Assembly (NCBI GenBank): GCA_946699065.1
Contig: CAMPDV010000202.1
Location: 372,001 to 436,000 of the forward strand
Reading direction: 5' to 3'
Origin: Loxodes magnus
Taxonomy: Eukaryota > Ciliophora > Karyorelictea > Loxodida > Loxodidae
Length of the DNA: 64,000 nucleotides
Positions 12,221-24,849 of this stretch are shown piece after piece. Both the position numbers and the translations under genes were made by a program. The notes beneath the pieces were generated by a model. That model was not told the origin of the DNA, did no database searches, and saw nothing but the letters and a program-made list of their open reading frames with translations. The first letter of the stretch is position 1; every line of letters starts with the position of its first letter.

Positions 12221-13314
12221 ATGGAAGCTCTTGAAATTTAATTTCTCTTGGAAGGAGAAAAGCAGAAATGTTAAGATTCAAAGTAAAGGAACCAGAATAT
12301 AAAAAATTCCATAGGCGTGGTACTCTTCTAACCTACCATTCAAAAAGAGAAAAGAAAGCTAGGCGGGAGACACTGAAACTCCATCAAAGAAATTTAAAAG
12401 AAACTATTAAATTAATAACATTAAATAAGCTACTTTAACGCTGGAACAGATTGAAACAACTTGGACGAGAAATCTATAAAAGCATGGATTTCAACTCAGA
12501 TGCTAGACCTAATATGAACATTGATACTAAGAGTCAGAAAATTGGAAGAAGACCAAATATAACAAAATAATAAATTAAGATCCATTCTGAAGATGAAGAA
12601 CATCACTTCAGTAGAAAATTTAGGAAATACTAGAGCCACAAAACGTAAGATAAAGTGCTTCTACATTGGAAAACGAAATTTGAATTTTTCAAGAATAAGA
12701 TGAATTGGGTGAGATAAGATCAATTTAATATAGAGAATTAGAGAAAGCAGGAATAATTCCAAAAATAATCCTAATAAAGTTGTTTCATTCCAATGGAAAC
12801 AGAGAAAAAACAAGAATAGCAAAACAAAATACAAAAGCAACCAAAAAACTATGTTTCATCTGCAAAATTAGATGGTAAATATGAAGAAAATTTAAGTAGA
12901 AATAGAAAATAAGAAGAAAGATCTGAAGTTCAATCTGATACAAATCAACGATTTTCTTTCCATCTAGGGAAGGGAAATCAAGAAGAAAGAAACAAGAACT
13001 ACTGGATGAAGAAGAAAAAATTTCGAAAAAGGAGAGCTTGCAAACTTTAAAATTTTTCAAACATCTAGCAGAAAGGCAAAACCTATTTTAAATAATCAAT
13101 CAATACCTATGACCCATTCTTTTGTCAAAAAAGTTTTCTTTCTCATTTATAATAAATTAGTAATAAATGTATTTTAAGCAGGTTAAAACACCAATTTAAG
13201 AAATAGATAGTTCTTTAGATTTTCATATTCTTAATAAATTTGATAGATTAAGAAGTTAGATTATTTATAATTTTTTTTCATATTGAAGTCAAAATTTTAT
13301 TAATAAATCAATGA
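12221..13314 (+). CDS. Hypothetical gag-like or nucleic-acid-binding protein (E5)
   Basis: ATG 12221 starts an element whose beginning (MEALEIQFLLEGEKQK) resembles copies E1/E2. The best coding frame from about 12346 to UGA 13312-13314 is strongly charged: SEDEEHHFSRKFRKY, a KQEQQNKIQKQPKN segment, and NKNYWMKKKKFRKRR. In an alternative frame near 12850 a degenerate knuckle CFICKIRWQIWRKF sits where other copies have their CCHC motif. Frames are therefore unsettled, with at least one shift. I place it with the gag-like family with moderate doubt. Confidence 0.4.
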
Positions 13315-13800
13315 TGGAAATTATCTAAGAAAAAAGAATCTATTTAACACTTAAAATATGATCAAAAAAAAGCAAAAATTATAGTAAATATAAATTCTTA
13401 AATAATTATTAAAAATAAATAAATGTAATTAAAATATATCTATTATTTAATATTTTTCTCTTTAAAAAAGATAAGCCTTATACATTTATAATTATATATT
13501 ATTAATTTTCAGTATTTTTCTTTTACAGAAATATTTAAATTTAAGTTATCTTTTAAACGCTTTTTATACATTTAATTTATAATTTTTCAATATTTGAATC
13601 AATTTAAAAAAAACAATTTTTTTTTTAATTCAAAAAATATAATTATAAATATCTTCAACTAGTGTAGAAAAAATTATATTATTTTATGTTAAAATAGCTA
13701 TATTTTTTTTAATTTTTAGATCTTAAAACATAAAAAAAAGAAAAAAATTAATGCTAATTTAGGATATTTATTATGTCTCTCTTCTATTTATTTTTCACAT

Positions 13801-14003
13801 TCAATTTAATTCTTATTTACCTCTTTAATAAGACTTAATTACTTTGTTTTTAAAATTCGAAAATCTAATTATTTTATCTTTAGAAGAGCCTTTGGGATAT
13901 ATAATGATTTCTTTTTTATTAAAATTATATTCTATTAAATTTAGATTATTCAAGTGTTAATTTCTATTAAAACAAAAATATTTTTCAATATAACTTTCAT
14001 TTT
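13801..14003 (-). CDS. Short coding-like segment, hypothetical
   Basis: On the minus strand a frame ending at UGA 13801-13803 reads like protein (EIIIYPKGSSKDKIIRF, then NKVIKSYQRGKQELN). No start codon could be assigned, and nothing similar was found elsewhere in the window. It could be an exon of an undefined gene. Confidence 0.3.
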
Positions 14004-14099
14004 TTTAATTAAATAAGTAAAGTTTAAAAGTAAAAAAGCATAATTATATATTTATATTTTCCTTTTAAATATTTTATAAAATCTACAAAATAAAGATAA

Positions 14100-14823
14100 A
14101 TGGACCGAGAAAAAATAACTTAAAATCAATCTCCTAATTAATAACAAAATATATTGTATGAGGTTTATTCGTATAGGCTGAGATCGGATACTATAGGATT
14201 TAATGCAGCAGTAAATTTAGCAAAAAAACAGCTATATATAGAAATTAAATAACTCTAAAATTTAATAAAATCCGTAATACAGAATTGAGTGTAAAAGTAT
14301 CCACTCATTTATGAAATAAGAAATTAAAAGAACATAAGAAAAAATTAAGAATCTAAAAATAGAAAATTAATAAATCCCGGACAATTTATGATTAAATCCA
14401 TGCATAATATAATAGAGATTGAGCAAATAAACTTGAAATATTAATAATATTTAAGAATTAGACAATTGATAAGAAATAAAATTATGCCGATTATGTACTG
14501 ATTTAGTAGAAGGCTAGAATATACAAAAAAATTGCAAAAAAGCCAAAATAAAAAAGTCTGAAAAAACAAAGCCTAGATTTACTGTACATCTGAAGGTGAT
14601 TGATATAGAAAAAATGATTGATGAAGATTAATTACTCTAGTAGATAGCAGATACTCAAAAAAAGAAGAATGAAGCTAATTTTTGGAAAGAATGTCAACTA
14701 ATATTGAAAGGATAGATTAGTAAATATCAATATGTTATTCATGATTAAGAAACTGGAGAAGAAGTGGACAATTTTAATGAGTTTTACGATGATTCTCGAG
14801 ACTTTTTGCAAACTATCACGTGA
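14100..14823 (+). CDS. Hypothetical protein with probable intron or frameshift
   Basis: ATG 14100 gives MDREKITQNQSPNQQQ and a helical region. The C-terminal half, in another frame, is convincing: KLCRLCTDLVEGQ, KPRFTVHLKVIDIEKM, then an acidic end (ETGEEVDNFNEFYDD) up to UGA 14821-14823. The distance from ATG to stop is not a multiple of three, so an intron or indel lies between, around 14400-14480. No family was recognised. A SINE C copy begins about 30 bp downstream. Confidence 0.45.
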
Positions 14824-14850
14824 AAGACAAGTAAATATGTAGTTGGAAAG

Positions 14851-15013
14851 CCACCTGCAATCGCCTATTGGTGTCCTGTTCTTTGGAGAATTGGAACAGC
14901 AACCTTGCCTGCAATTAGAAGAGAAAACGCTATGGGAATTTAAGGATTTAAAAACTTTAAAATTGATTTTTTAAAGAGATGCGCCCTATTGATACGCACT
15001 CTATAATAACATT
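14851..15013 (+). mobile_element. SINE family C, copy 1 (5'-truncated)
   Basis: Matches the copy at 41022-41305 over GTTGGAAAGCCACCTGC..., GAGAATTGGAACAGCAACC and AATTAGAAGAGAAAACG, and ends in the common tail AAAGAGATGCGCCC...CGCACTCTATAATAAC. The start seems truncated relative to copy 2. Confidence 0.7.
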
Positions 15014-15039
15014 TTTTTAATTAACATTTAAAATTTGAG

Positions 15040-15290
15040 AGAAGCGTAACTCTCACTTGCTGCATTCTCTAAGTGGCCACTTAGGACACACGGGGATAGT
15101 CTGCTGATTAATTTCTGCAAATAGAGTCCTCTAATTGTAATGATCGCATACTCCATGATCATAAATTTCAAGCCTCTACCTAAGTCGGATAATCTCCAGA
15201 TTCGTTTTCTTTAAGACCTTGGATGCAGTCAGAAACTCACTAAGGATTTTAGGTATAATTAGAGAGTTAAAAATCCTACTTCCGTTATTC
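15040..15290 (-). mobile_element. Divergent SINE B relative
   Basis: A GC-richer block whose minus strand contains GGAGATTATCCGACTTAGG and TAGAGGCTTGAAAT, matching in order the core of SINE B (GAGATTATCCGCTCTTGG and TAGGGGCTTGAAGC). The remainder has diverged. Likely an old copy or a sister family. Confidence 0.45.
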
Positions 15291-17187
15291 TTTTATTTAT
15301 TTTTTTAAAATTTAAAATATGAATATCAGTATATTTTTATTATGTGATTTTTATTAATTTATTGTCTACCTATTGCTTATTTGATTTTTATAAAATTAAA
15401 TTCAGAATTAATTTAACTATATTAATAAATTTTTTACCTCTATTAAAATTACATTTTTATTATGACTTTATTTTTATGAACACTTTTCTTATTAAATCAA
15501 TATTATTATCTATCTTATTTATTTAAAATTAATTAATTTTAAGCATATTCACATAGATTTTCATATTCCATTTGCTAAATTGATTAATTTTTTCAATTTT
15601 ACTTTAAATAAATTTATATAATAACTCGAATTTGAAATTATACCTTCTAGTTATTTTTTAAAACTTACTTAAACTTTATTTTGATTCCATAAAAATGTTA
15701 CTACTGATATGACTATTTTTGTACTATTAATTTTATTTTACTACTATTAGTTTAAAAAGTTCTAACAATTTATTTTACTTTAAAATATTTTTTTGCTTAA
15801 TATAATATATAAAATAGATTATTATACATAATTCTATTATCTCAACTCTGATAAAATAATTTATTTATTAATATCCTAAATACAGTAAATTAGAGTTTTT
15901 ATTAAAATTCATTAATCTTAATCTTTTATTTAGTTTAAATATTTACTAAGAAAATAATTATTTTTGACTAAAACCTAAATATTTAATATGATTCAATTTT
16001 AAAATGATAAATGTTATTATGCAGATATTTATTTTTATTTATATAATTAAATATTCCTTTAAAATTTTTGGACCTTTTTAATATAAATAGTTATGCTTTT
16101 TTATAAAATTTAAAAACAAAAAGTAAAATGAGTATTGTGTGATTTTATATCTATTGCTTTTCAATTTTCATCTATTATTTCTATTTCTAATTTTATTTTA
16201 TTTCAAAGCTTTTTCTAAATTTTCTATTGATTTCATTCTAAACTTTTTATAGACAAGTTAAATTACATTTTTTTTAAGTTAGTTCCTTATGTTTTTTTAA
16301 ATAATTAGAATAGATTTATAAAATTAATGCTTGAAATTTATAAAATATTGGAATGCAAATTTTTAATCTTTAATTAAATTTAGAGAAAAAGCAACTTGGC
16401 ATTCAAAAATTATAATTTTAATACGAAGAACGATAATATTCAAAATTATCTAAATAATAAAAAAAGCTATGATAAATTTAATTAACCTCTGCTTTTCTTA
16501 TTATACGATAAAGATTAAATCTGAAGGATCTAAAAAGTTAAAATAAATCTAAAAATTTTAATTAAAATTAATAAAATTATTAATGTATTAACTTTAGAAC
16601 CATTTCAATGATATTGAAAGATAAATTTAATAAAAGGATATACTTTTTATTTATTTAGTTGTTTTTTAAACAAAAATGTAATTAATAAGTTGCTGAAAAA
16701 AGTTTTAATATAAACAGAAAATTTAGAGATATTTTATAAAAGATGAAGAAAATATAATATAAATAAGTTTCTTATATAATCATCAGATTTTAGTAAATTT
16801 TATTATATTTACAATACCTTTTTTTCAATTTTTTGTTGAAAATAAAATTTAAATTAAAAGATAAAGATAAAGATAAAGATAAAGGTAATAAATATAATAA
16901 TCTATTTTAGTAATAGTTATATAATGATAGAAATTAAAATGATTGCATTTGTATAAAATATAATATAATTTCAATAGAAATTGAAGTTTAATAAAATAAA
17001 TATCATAAGATAAGATACGCTACTATATAAAGCAATATTAATGAAATAATAATTTTTTAGGCATAGTATTGTTCTTTCATATTTTATATTAAAAAATTAA
17101 TATTTTTTTAAATAATTATACACTTTAAGAAATAAGTTTTATATATAAAGTTGATTTATTAATAATGCAAATTTTTATTATATATAA
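15291..17187. other. AT-rich spacer with a small microsatellite
   Basis: No supported gene. The only distinct feature is a short (AGATAA)n tract at about 16857-16887. Confidence 0.4.
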
Positions 17188-17602
17188 AATGGATGTTGGC
17201 AGTGGTCAGAGAATTAGTTGGTAATCTGATGCAGTGTATACTGCATTGCGAGTAATCTCGCACTAAATGGCACCTCAGGGAAGGGTGGATAACCTCAGTT
17301 GAGACAAGTCTAACTTACCCGGAGGGTTCTCTCTAGCAGTATGAAAGTTTGACTGACGGGTATTCTAATTAATGACTTAATAACTAATTCTTATTTGGAT
17401 CTTAATCAAGAATACTGAAGTATTTGATTCAGGATTCGAGAATAATTTTTAATAAGTAGATTCCCCATTTGAAGAAGATGAAGTGATTTATTGGACCTCT
17501 AGAATTTTAACAAGAAACATGATAACATTTTCTTAATATAAAATATTTATATTTAAAGAGCTGCGTGCCAATGAGGTGCATGGCTCTCTATAATCATTTT
17601 TT
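17188..17602 (+). mobile_element. SINE family A, copy 2 (full length)
   Basis: Best-preserved copy, about 415 bp. It begins ATGGATGTTGGCAGTGG and contains GCAGTGTATACTGCATTGCG, GGAGGGTTCTCTCTAGCAG and GATTCCCCATTTGAAGAAGA. It ends in the shared tail AAAGAGCTGCGTGCC...GGCTCTCTATAATC, then a T run. It lies in inverted orientation to copy 1, about 16 kb away. No reading frame looks coding. Confidence 0.78.
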
Positions 17603-17968
17603 TATATAGATTTTTTCTTTCTTAAGTTATAAAAAGTTGCAAAATTTGCTTAAAATTTATAAAAATTAAAAAAATTAAATTAAATCAATTCAAGAATGGG
17701 TAATAACATAAAAGAGTTGTATCAATAAAAAATCACATAAAAAATAAATTAAGTAATGAATATAACAAGAAAGTGTCTTTTTATTTTAAAGTAATTTTAT
17801 ATTAAATTCAATATTTTACAAGATTTATTAGAAGGAGTATTACTGAAATAAAAATTAGAAAAAAAATAATCTAAACTTTCAATAAAATTAATTAAAGTTA
17901 CTTTTTTCGCTTTATAAATAAATATTTTATCCATTTAACTTTTCTCATAGCAAAAAATATTTTTGAGT

Positions 17969-18366
17969 ATGGTATAAATCCAAAATTATTTTGAAATAAA
18001 CCCCTTTTCCAAATGATCAGACAGTAAAAATTTACATAGGTTAAGATACACTAGAGGAAAGTATCAACTATCAGGAAACTAAATTGAAAGAGATAAATTT
18101 TTTAAGTATAATCAGAAAGAATATCACATTAAAGTTGAAAAATAGTTTTTTAAAGAGGTAAATATTATTAGAAAATAAGACAAAAGCGAAAGTTATTGCA
18201 GATATTATATGATGTTCAGATATATAAGTTAGATTATTATATCTTATGTCACTGGATTAAGAAAAATAGAATTGAAAAAAAAATTCTGGAATATTTATAT
18301 ATACAAAAAAGAGAAAAATCTAATGAGAAGAACATTATATGGAAGGATAAAAGATTTAAAATCTGA
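17969..18366 (+). CDS. Hypothetical basic protein, boundaries approximate
   Basis: Coding-like sequence on the plus strand (RYTRGKYQLSGNQIERDKF, YCRYYMMFRYIS, KKILEYLYIQKREK) ends at UGA 18364-18366. ATG 17969 gives MVQIQNYFEINPF but is out of phase with the stop by one base, so an indel or intron is implied. No domain recognised. Confidence 0.35.
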
Positions 18367-18474
18367 TTTCTACTTCTGATAAATCTTAATTTTTTAGCTT
18401 ATCTTTCATTTCTTTATTTTCTTTAATTAATCAATTAGTTTTAAACTTAAAAAGTTTATCTTTTAAAGTTCTGG

Positions 18475-18735
18475 AAAGGAGTTTCCAGCTAAACAACCAT
18501 GGCCACTCTCTTGTAGCACATGACGTGGATATCCTGTTGCTTAATTCAATAAACTTTAGCTAGAGAGCTCCATAACTACGGGCCGAAAGTCTTCAAGTAG
18601 CTATTAAGAGCGGATAAACAAAATGATTTGTTCCCTAGCTGAGTTTAACTCTAACCAAGGGTTTTCTCAGTGGCAGGATAGGAACTTAAACTTATCCATA
18701 AAACTAGAAAATTTAATTAGATAATAATCTTAGAT
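18475..18735 (-). mobile_element. SINE family B, copy 1 (old, diverged)
   Basis: The minus strand carries the B landmarks in order: CTAGTTTTATGG, CCACTGAGAAAACCCTTGG, TTTATCCGCTCTTAATAG, TATGGAGCTC, CAACAGGATATCCACGT, and CTGGAAACTCCTTTCCAG. It is clearly more diverged than copies 2, 3 and 5, and has no visible target-site duplication. Confidence 0.65.
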
Positions 18736-19572
18736 TCCTTCATCTTTTTAATTATTTAACTTACTTTAATTTTAAATAAAAAATTTATTTAAAAATAATG
18801 CAAAAACATTTTAGATTGAACTTCAATAAAAATGTTAATATAACTTTAGATTTTTTCTAAAATTTCTTCTTTCATCTTACTCTCAGTCTGTTTCGAGTTT
18901 CAACAAATTGTCTTCCTTAGAAAAACGATCAACATTTTATCATTTAGAGTATGAAAAAAATTCGGCAAAAATTTAATGAAAATTTGATTAATTTTTCTAA
19001 TTTAGTTTAACTTTTTTATTAAAGATATATTATTTTTATTTTTTAAATTAGTTATATTATATTAAATTAAATTAAATTAAATTAAAACTATCACTATTAA
19101 ACTAATAGAATTTTGTTAAAGTATGCAATTCTTTTGTTGTTGCTTATGATATAAACTCATGATTTTTCTATTTCTATTTGAAACATTTTAGTGAAAGTTA
19201 TGCTAACTAAACAGTAAAAATCCAAAAATCTTCGTTTATTAGATTATTTATAAAAAAAGGAGGAACTACTTAGTTTATAGCATGAAAAGAAGCATCTCAA
19301 AAGATTATTTATTAAGCTTTAGGTTTAACTATCTATGGTTACTTAATATATTTTATTCTGCTATTTTTTATTTTCAGAACTATTTGTTTAACATTATAGC
19401 ATAAATTGGAATTAATGGGCTAGTAATTTAAATATAAGTTTAATTTATTTAAATTTATGTTATATTTTAATAAGTTATATTATAATTGCTGTATTCTTTT
19501 ATAAATTACAAAAGAAAAATAATATTTAAATCAAACAAATTATTTTTATAAAAAATGACTTAGAACTTTTAA

Positions 19573-21651
19573 ATGTAGGATATTCAAGAATTAAATGAAA
19601 ACTAAAGCAAGAGTGAAGATGATTTTCTAAATTAAAGGAATGAAAATTAGCTTGAAATAAGCCAATCTCAAGAAAATTTAAAAGCTAAAATAGATTTTGA
19701 ATTAAATGAAATCAGAAATGCTAATGAGAAATAAAATGATATTGACGTTTAAGTGTAAAAGTATCAGCATGAAGAAAGTTTTTCTTTATCAAATAGGGAT
19801 ATTTAAAAATTAGACTATTAGGTATAAAAAAACGAAAGTTATTGTGATAAATAAAGTTAGAGTTAAATAATAACCAATTCTGGATTGCAAAATCTTGGAA
19901 ATACATGCTGACTAAACTCTGGATTATAATGTCTCTTGCATACTCTTCCATTAATTTAATATTTTCTTTCAAAAGAGTATAAAAGGGATATAAATTTATA
20001 AAATTCGTTTGGAACACGAGGAGTTTTAGCAAAAGAATTTGCATAGGTTGTTAAAAGTACATTCTAAAGAAAGGACGCTTTTTGTCCATTATAATTCTTA
20101 AGATAGTTATAAAGGTTCCAGCCTAAATTTAAAGAAGGCTAATAAAATGATGCTGCTTAATTTGTAAATTTTATTCTTGATGCGTTGCATGAAGATGTGA
20201 ACATAATAGCAGAAAAGCATTATATTAAAGGAGAAAAATATTAACCTAACTTAGATTAAAATTAAGCTTAGGAAAGCTGAAATAGATATCTATTAAGAAA
20301 TAATTCAAGGATAATAGAGATGATGAATGGATAATTTGAAAATATTTTGACTTGTAAGCAATGCCATTAAAAAACAAAAAGTTGAGATCCATTTTTAACA
20401 ATGTATGTAGAAATTCCAAGCAAATAATTAGTTAATTATAATATCGTTTTTGTTCCTTCAAAAATTTAAGATTAAATTTAAATTATAAAATCTATTGGAA
20501 ACACTAAATTAAACTATCTAGATATTAAAAATGAAATTTTGCAAAAAGTTTAAATGAATCAAGAAAGCGACATATTTATTTGAAACAACGGAGAAAAAAA
20601 ATTAGTTTCATAAAATTCCTGCTTAGAAAAAGAAATTTATGCTTTTGAAGTAGACGTAAATAGTTCAGATGTTTACAGAACTATAATTGAATTTGAAAAA
20701 ATAACCAGAATTTAAAATGATTTCAGTTCTATTTGATGTTTTGGAAGTAGAGAAAAAGATTAAAAATAAAATTTTTAAGTTCCATAAATTTTTGAAATGA
20801 AAAAATCATGAAATTTATATTAACTCTACTAAGAAATAGATAGGAAGTATTTCTGTAATAATGTTTGTTCAAAAAATTAACAAAATTTTCAAATATTTCT
20901 AATAACTGACTAAAACTAAAATTAATTTAATTTAAGATAATAAGACTTTATTCAAAAAAATAATTTTAAGGATCATCGCTAATAGATTGAATTTGTTAAG
21001 CATGGAGCTTTTTTTAAATGTTATTTAGCCCAATAAATGGTCGAAATAGAAAGTAATATTTGGACAGTAAATTAATTTATATAAAATGATTATTTCAAAA
21101 TAAAAATTTCTTTTTGAGATATGCTAGAAAATAGACTAGAATAATTGAAAATGTAAGAAAGATAAATTAATATTCAAAAATATCCCTTTAAATAAAGAAG
21201 AGAAATAAACCTATATGATTGCATTAAATATTTATAAAACGAAGAAACTTTAGAAAAATTAAATTCTTTTTACTGTAAGAATTGTAATAAATAATGTAAT
21301 GGAATTAAATAAGTTTAACTTAATAAGACTCCTGAGATATTAATAATTTACCTTAAAAGGTTCATATAAAACGGATATCAAATAGAAAAAAATTACGCAA
21401 GAGTGGAATATCCTGAAAAATTAGATTTGAAATAATTCTTACCTGAAAATTATTAAGAATCAACAGTATATGAGCTATATGCAGTAAACATTCACTCAGG
21501 AAGTGTAAGAAGTGGTCACTATTGAACTTATGCAAAAGTAGGATAAGATTGGTATGAGTTCAATGATTCAAGAGTCAGTAAATGCTTTAATATCCAAAGT
21601 GAAAATGCCTATGGTCTTTTTTATCAAAGATGTAGTAATAAGCAAATGTGA
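19573..21651 (+). CDS. Ubiquitin-specific protease 1 (USP/UCH family), intact
   Basis: 692 residues, single frame from ATG 19573 to UGA 21649-21651. Cys-box LQNLGNTC(UGA)LNSGLQC has the catalytic Cys at codon 112. The next codon is UGA, equivalent to Trp in USP2. Family landmarks follow: NDAAQFVNFILDALHED, a RNNSRIIEMMNGQF segment, Cys-pairs for zinc in the thumb (TCKQC and FYCKNC), the YLKRF motif, and the His-box SGHY(UGA)TYAKVGQDWYEFND with His at codon 649. All parts of a working cysteine protease that removes ubiquitin are present. About 110 Gln/Glu-rich residues precede the domain. At least eight internal UGA codons are read as Trp. Confidence 0.92.
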
Positions 21652-22720
21652 TACAAACTAATCTAATTATATTATATTATGATTAAAAAAAATTTGAAAC
21701 ATTAAATTAAATAAATAGGAATCAAAACTAATGTAAAAATTTAATTATCATTAATTTTATTGTAACTTTGATGATCTGATATAAAATTTTAAAGTTTTAT
21801 TTAATTAGTTTCATTAGATTAATTTAATAAAATACTAAAAAATAAAAAAATTTAATTAAAATACAAGAAAAAAAATAGCGAACGCTTAATCATGTATTTT
21901 AGAAAGTTTTTTCTTTAATAGTTCAAAAAAATAGGATTATTTAAAACTTTTTGAAAAATAAATCAAATTAAAAATATTTTTTAAATAAATTAATTAATTT
22001 CCATAATAATAAAAATTTATTGAATTTTATAAAATTTCTAATAATTTTCAGTAGATTTTAAGATAATAATGTTTTGCTGCACATATAATAAAAAATAAAA
22101 AATTTATTATATAAAAAAATGGCTAATAAAAAATAACAGTCTCCAAAATAGACAAAAAAAATTTTCAAAACAATAAAAGTTCATTTTAACTTAAAATTGT
22201 TTATTTGATATAAGCAAAAAATATACTACTTAAACGCAATAAAGAAATTTATTTTTTGTGAGTTCTCTGAGAGATAAAAGATAAAAGAGTTAAAAAAATA
22301 CTAATAATAATAAAAGAATAAAAAGCAGAGTTAAGCTATTTAAAATTTATTTTAAATATAATTTCTTTAATTATAAATTTATATAATTAAATACTAAATT
22401 TTTACACATCTTGAATACGAATTTTTTTTCTTTAAAATATTTTCAAATAATTTAAACCACATATTTTTACGATAATTTCTTTTTATATAAAATTAATTTT
22501 TCTCAATAATAAAATTAATAATTTCTTCTTTTTTGTATTTTTAATTAAAATAAAAAGACTTTATATAATTATTTTGAAATATAATTATTTAAATAACAAT
22601 ACTATTATTTGCTCGATTTCTATTTTTAAATTAGCATACATATTTTATTTATTCAACTTAAACTATTTATTTCTTTTAAGTAAGTTAAATATATCTTATT
22701 TTAATTTTAATCTAAATTGA
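21652..22720. other. AT-rich spacer
   Basis: Downstream of USP1 and upstream of SINE B copy 2. Nothing I can support was seen. Confidence 0.4.
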
Positions 22721-23046
22721 AAAGATGGCTGGAACTGAGAATGACCTTCGTGACTAAACTTTCTGGTTTTATGGCTAGGAATAAGTTCCTTTACTGTCGC
22801 TGAGAAAGTCCCTGGTCAGAGTCATTTTCTGAAGGGAACGCTTTCTTTAAGATTATCCGCTCTTGGTAGGGGCTTGAAGCCTGGTTACTCATAGCGATGG
22901 AGCTCCCAAGCAGCTGTGCCTGGAGTACAACAGAATATTCCCGTTATTCCATAAAAAGAGAGCGTCGGGTCGTGCAATCGGAAAGGAGTTTCCGGTCCAA
23001 AAGCTTTTTTAGTTGAAATTAATTAATTAATTTTAATCTATATTCA
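22706..23046 (+). mobile_element. SINE family B, copy 2
   Basis: Sense copy starting AAAAGATGGCTGGAACTG, with the core TGTCGCTGAGAAAGTCCC, AGATTATCCGCTCTTGG and GGAGCTCCCAAGCAGC, and ending TCCGGTCCAAAAG, TTTTTTAGTTG and an (AATT)n tail. The flanks TTTTAATCTAAATT and TTTTAATCTATATT form a near-perfect target-site duplication. Coordinates include these flanks. Confidence 0.8.
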
Positions 23047-24849
23047 AAGTTTTATTTTATATTCTAATCTAAATTGTCAGTTTGAACTATTCATGTTATT
23101 TTTAATTTTAACTAAAATATTCTTTTCATCAAATTATTTCTTAGCAGTAAAACAATAAAATTTACCTATTTAAAGCTTAAAATATTTCTAATATATTTTT
23201 ATTTCTTAAATTTAATGAAATTTCAGGATAATTTATACAGATTAATAAATATCCAATAAGTAAATAAAGTTATATAAATTACTTCATTGTCAGGGAATAT
23301 AAATAATTATTATTCAATACAAAAAATAGAAAAAATAGCATGCTTATTCAAATTCAATTGATTGTTCATATTAAAAAATAAATAAGTTAGGATTTTTAAT
23401 TTTATTTAAAATACTATTTGGAAATAAAAAAAATGAAATCTTATGTACCACAAAAATTAATAAGAATAAAAAGTAATATAAAATTAATTAAACTAAGTTA
23501 TGAAATAGGCCTAAAATTTAATTAAAATTAGGATATTTTTAATTTAACTGCAGGATTAATAAAAATTTTTAAGATATGAATCAAAAATATGAGCTTTAAA
23601 TAATAATTTTTTTATAATAGCATAACTTCTTATGAACTTGTGTATAACAGAAACAGAATAATGTTTAGTTCAGAGAAAATTAAAATTGCAAGTCATTTTA
23701 AAATAATGAAAATTAATATATAATTGAAACTTATAGAAGGCATTAAAGAAAGTCTAAAGATATTATGAATTATATTTTAAATTCCAAATATAAAATAAAA
23801 CTTGATTATTATAAATAATTTAGCACTTAAGTTGATTAAAGATTTAAGTTATCATAAATATTTTTGAAGTTGTTCTTAAATAATTAATTATATGATGAGA
23901 GGCTATAATAAAAGTTAACTTAGTCATTATTATTAAAGTAATAAAAGGCTAGAATTAATATTTAGGCCTTTAAAATATTTTTATAATGATTTGAAGAATA
24001 ATTAAATATAGTACCGATGGAAATGGTACAGGAAACCAAAAATCCAAATCATTATTTAGGCTACTGAGCCCTTTGAATCGTTTCATGTGGTGATATACCT
24101 TTTTAATAATTCGGGAAGATGAGGCTGTGATAAGGACGATTGCCTACATTGGATTGCAGAATCGATTTAGACTTGGAATTGGCATAGGAAAAGATGAAGG
24201 AGATCAATCCTCAAGCATAACTTCTCATAAGGATATTACGGTTTATACTTACTGATTTATGGAATGCCAAAATCTTGAGCTTTTGAGCAAACTTAATTTT
24301 TCGTTAACTCAATAATAACCTAAAGAGAAACTTTACGTTATAAGATATATTTAAAATATTTTTTATCTCTAAACTGTTTATAAATAAATTTTAGATATTT
24401 GGATAAGAAATATGGATTGAAATTATTCACAAGCTTTAACTTAGAAATCAAGTTTTAGTAGAATAAGAAACTTTTTATTTAAATCAGATTAGTTTATTAT
24501 GTTAGTTATAAATTTAAAAGGTAAATGAAAAAATTGAATAACTTCAAAATAAAAAATCGCAAAGACATTTTTAAAATGGATAAATTAACTAATTAAAATT
24601 AAGTCTATACTATTTATCTTTTTTAAAAGGAGTAAAAATAAAAAATTTCTAAAGATAATAAAAAAATGTTGAATTGCATTTTTAATAATAGATTTTGCTT
24701 ATTACTCTGTATAGAAATAATAAAAGTCTACAGTTTACAAAAATGAAGTAATTTAATAAGATAAAACTTATTTAGATCTTAATATTTAAATATTTGAAAA
24801 CATTTTCTTTTTTAGCTTATTTTAGCTACGTAAATTATGTTCTTTCTTT
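23047..24849. other. AT-rich spacer with a GC-richer island
   Basis: The island at about 24010-24320 starts with a hairpin (GTACC...GGTAC) and is unusually GC-rich. One frame there looks weakly protein-like (NRFRLGIGIGKDEGDQ), but no gene model could be built and no repeat family of the window matches. Confidence 0.3.

Noticed and set aside
16857..16887. (AGATAA)n as telomeric repeat
   Set aside because: Short and interstitial, and not a G-rich ciliate telomere unit.
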